NCBI RefSeq assembly: GCF_013282215.1
Contig: NZ_CP048103.1
Coordinates: 3,501,000-3,564,999 of the forward strand
Length of the DNA stretch: 64,000 bases
Reading direction: 5' to 3'
DNA from: Kroppenstedtia eburnea
GTDB lineage: Bacteria > Bacillota > Bacilli > Thermoactinomycetales > DSM-45169
A program made the translations under genes and the position numbers. The notes under the pieces were generated by a model. That model did no database searches. It had not been told where the DNA came from and saw only the letters and a program-made list of their open reading frames with translations. Numbering within the stretch: the stretch's first letter is position 1; every line of letters starts with the position of its first letter. Shown one piece after another: positions 62,803-64,000 of this stretch.

Positions 62803-63185
62803 ACAGACCCTCCTGGATCACGGGGAGATTTGGGTGATCCGGGTTCTTTCACAAAGAGCCCGGCCTTGTTCATCAGATGGCTCAGACTGGACTTCATCCG
62901 GTGAAAATCCATGTCCGCGGCGGGCTTGCGGGCGATCAAGATCAAGTCGGTATCAGGGGGGAGGGAGTCCACCCATCGCCTGGTGATCTCTTTCACCAAC
63001 CGTTTAATCCGATTGCGGGTCACCGCATTTCCCACCTTGCGGCTCACAGAGATTCCGATCCGGACCGGCCCCTCCTCTTTGCGAACCGACCGGTACACCA
63101 CAAACTGGCGGTTGGCCACCGATGTCCCCTTACGAAAGGTACGCCGGAAATCACCCCGGCGTCTCAGGCGGTATCTCTTCTGCAA
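62799..63185 (-). CDS. rnpA: Ribonuclease P protein component
   Basis: 128 residues from a TTG start. The RNR motif is [10 protein letters not shown] near residue 57, preceded by [15 protein letters not shown]. It binds RNase P RNA for tRNA 5' maturation. It follows rpmH across a terminator, the conserved origin-side order. Confidence 0.96.
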   Translation of the reverse strand: MQKRYRLRRRGDFRRTFRKGTSVANRQFVVYRSVRKEEGPVRIGISVSRKVGNAVTRNRIKRLVKEITRRWVDSLPPDTDLILIARKPAADMDFHRMKSSLSHLMNKAGLFVKEPGSPKSPRDPGGSV

Positions 63186-63271
63186 GAAAAACGCATCCTT
63201 CCATTTCCGAAAAACGATGGATCGATACCAGTATGTATCGGATCCCTCCGGAAATAAACCCCATTCTCATA

Positions 63272-63303
63272 GGAAAAAAGGCCACTTTTGGGGAGTGGCC
63301 TTA
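63272..63303 (-). terminator. Terminator or attenuator between rpmH and rnpA
   Basis: On the minus strand GGCCACT-ccccaaa-AGTGGCC then six T, overlapping the rpmH stop. It may set the high L34 to RNase P ratio. Confidence 0.85.
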
Positions 63304-63435
63304 TGCGGACAAAATCTTTCTGCCTTTTCGACGGCGGTTTTTCAACACCCTGCGTCCGTTTTTGGTGCTCATGCGTTGCCGGAAGCCGTGTACATTCTTA
63401 CGGCGTCGGTTGCTCGGTTGAAATGTGCGCTTCAT
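63301..63435 (-). CDS. rpmH: Ribosomal protein bL34
   Basis: 44 residues, [19 protein letters not shown] to KGRKILSA, the universal L34 pattern and length. GGAGTGAA lies upstream. First gene of the rpmH-rnpA-yidD-yidC-jag block next to oriC. Confidence 0.98.
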   Translation of the reverse strand: MKRTFQPSNRRRKNVHGFRQRMSTKNGRRVLKNRRRKGRKILSA

Positions 63436-63587
63436 ATGTTCACTCCGGTCTCTTCAAGGCACACCGAATCACTGCTCTTCAGCCGGAAGGCCGTCACCGG
63501 GCCCGTCCAATCACTGCCTTGAAAGCCGGATCTCCTCCTTTCTCACTGAAGGGTTCCCGATACATCATTGGGATGACAGTCCTAATC

Positions 63588-63618
63588 ATTATAGCTGTGG
63601 AACCGAAAATATGTCAAG
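63588..63618 (-). promoter_or_regulatory. sigma-A promoter for rpmH
   Basis: On the minus strand TTGACA and TATAAT, both perfect, are separated by 19 bases, which is slightly long. About 150 bases upstream of rpmH. Confidence 0.55.
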
Positions 63619-63641
63619 AAAGGGAAGGGGAATCCCCTCCG

Positions 63642-63968
63642 CTGTGGATAACTGAGGTTATCAACAGGGTTATCCCCGGGTTATCCACAGAATACAGCCC
63701 TGTGAATAAAAATTGTCCACAGCCTGTGAATTGTGTGGAAAGCGATCTGTTTTCATTGTCGTGACTGGACAGATTTGATATGATGTTCATGTTTCCGTCT
63801 GTGGATAAGCATCCCGGAATCATCAGTTTTCCACAGCCTGTGGATAACTTTATGGAAGCGGACGGGGCCTTGTGGATACCTTTTTCCACAGGGGTGTGGA
63901 AACTGTGGAAAGACGGGGATTCTCCCATGATATAAGGAATCCTCTTGTGGATGATTTTGTGGAAAAGA
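63642..63968 (+). other. oriC: Replication origin region (DnaA-box cluster upstream of dnaA)
   Basis: Perfect DnaA boxes TTATCCACA (either strand) at 63644-63652, 63682-63690, 63801-63809 and 63840-63848, plus TTATTCACA at 63702-63710. Near matches include TTATCAACA (63659), TTGTCCACA (63714), TTTTCCACA (63828 and 63883) and TGTGGATAC (63872). No gene is present. Location between rpmH and the predicted dnaA start is the standard Firmicutes arrangement. Confidence 0.93.
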
Positions 63969-63985
63969 AAATGAGACTCCGGATG

Positions 63986-63994
63986 AAAGGAGGG
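63986..63994 (+). promoter_or_regulatory. Ribosome binding site of dnaA (gene begins beyond window)
   Basis: AAAGGAGGG six bases before the window end, on the plus strand after the DnaA boxes. dnaA is expected to start directly after 64000. Confidence 0.8.
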
Positions 63995-64000
63995 AAACCT

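Overview
The window is GC-rich Firmicutes (Bacilli) chromosome running from a lysine-fermentation cluster (left) to the replication origin (right edge). Gene order and protein similarity (walRKHIJ-htrC-rlmH / purA / dnaC-rplI-gdpP-yybS / rpsR-ssb-rpsF-ychF / yyaC / spo0J-soj-noc / rsmG-mnmG-mnmE-jag-yidC-rnpA-rpmH / oriC) match the dnaA-proximal region of Bacillus-type endospore formers. Together with the GC content and sporulation genes (yyaC, YheCD, Noc/Soj/Spo0J) this suggests a thermoactinomycete-like relative (Thermoactinomycetaceae); the family assignment is inference.

Layout. 1-5.3 kb: lysine catabolism (kamB-like, kamA, kdd) on the minus strand, with a textbook sigma-54 promoter and an adjacent PAS/AAA+/Fis activator. 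5.3-12.5 kb: accessory genes, including a degenerate GH15 glucoamylase-like protein and a MoxR-DUF58-DUF4129 operon. 12.5-20 kb: argS-ywiB, speE-speB, pbpG, ywhD. 20-25.5 kb: a GGDEF/histidine-kinase fusion, a candidate structured RNA, an unknown protein, a YheCD ATP-grasp protein and a secreted HExxH peptidase. 25.6-33.2 kb: the walRKHIJ-htrC-rlmH operon. 33.3-43.5 kb: purA, dnaC, ribosomal protein and ssb genes, gdpP, yybS, ychF. 43.5-48.2 kb: plsC, YkvI-like transporter, yyaC, DUF554, a cysteine-desulfurase-like enzyme. 48.2-64 kb: chromosome segregation, tRNA modification, membrane insertase and RNase P genes, then a DnaA-box cluster; a dnaA ribosome binding site ends the window.

The most unusual content is near the origin. 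soj (parA) is split inside its Walker A motif by a 2.24-kb group II intron with precise GTGCG...CTAC ends, a perfect domain V, and an intron protein that has lost all its reverse-transcriptase active-site aspartates. Between noc and rsmG, where Bacillus has nothing, sit a perfect parS, a ParM/StbA-type actin gene and a gene whose protein begins like MnmG and then becomes a long Pro/Ser/Glu-rich disordered chain. A family of about 14 palindromic MITE-like repeats is scattered between genes. Its terminal TAG supplies the stop codon of at least five neighbouring genes, and one copy lies inside the group II intron.

Genes for translation, replication, wall homeostasis and segregation look intact. 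Start codons were reassigned by Shine-Dalgarno position in many genes, giving several TTG/GTG starts and one probable CTG start. No tRNA, rRNA or CRISPR array was seen.
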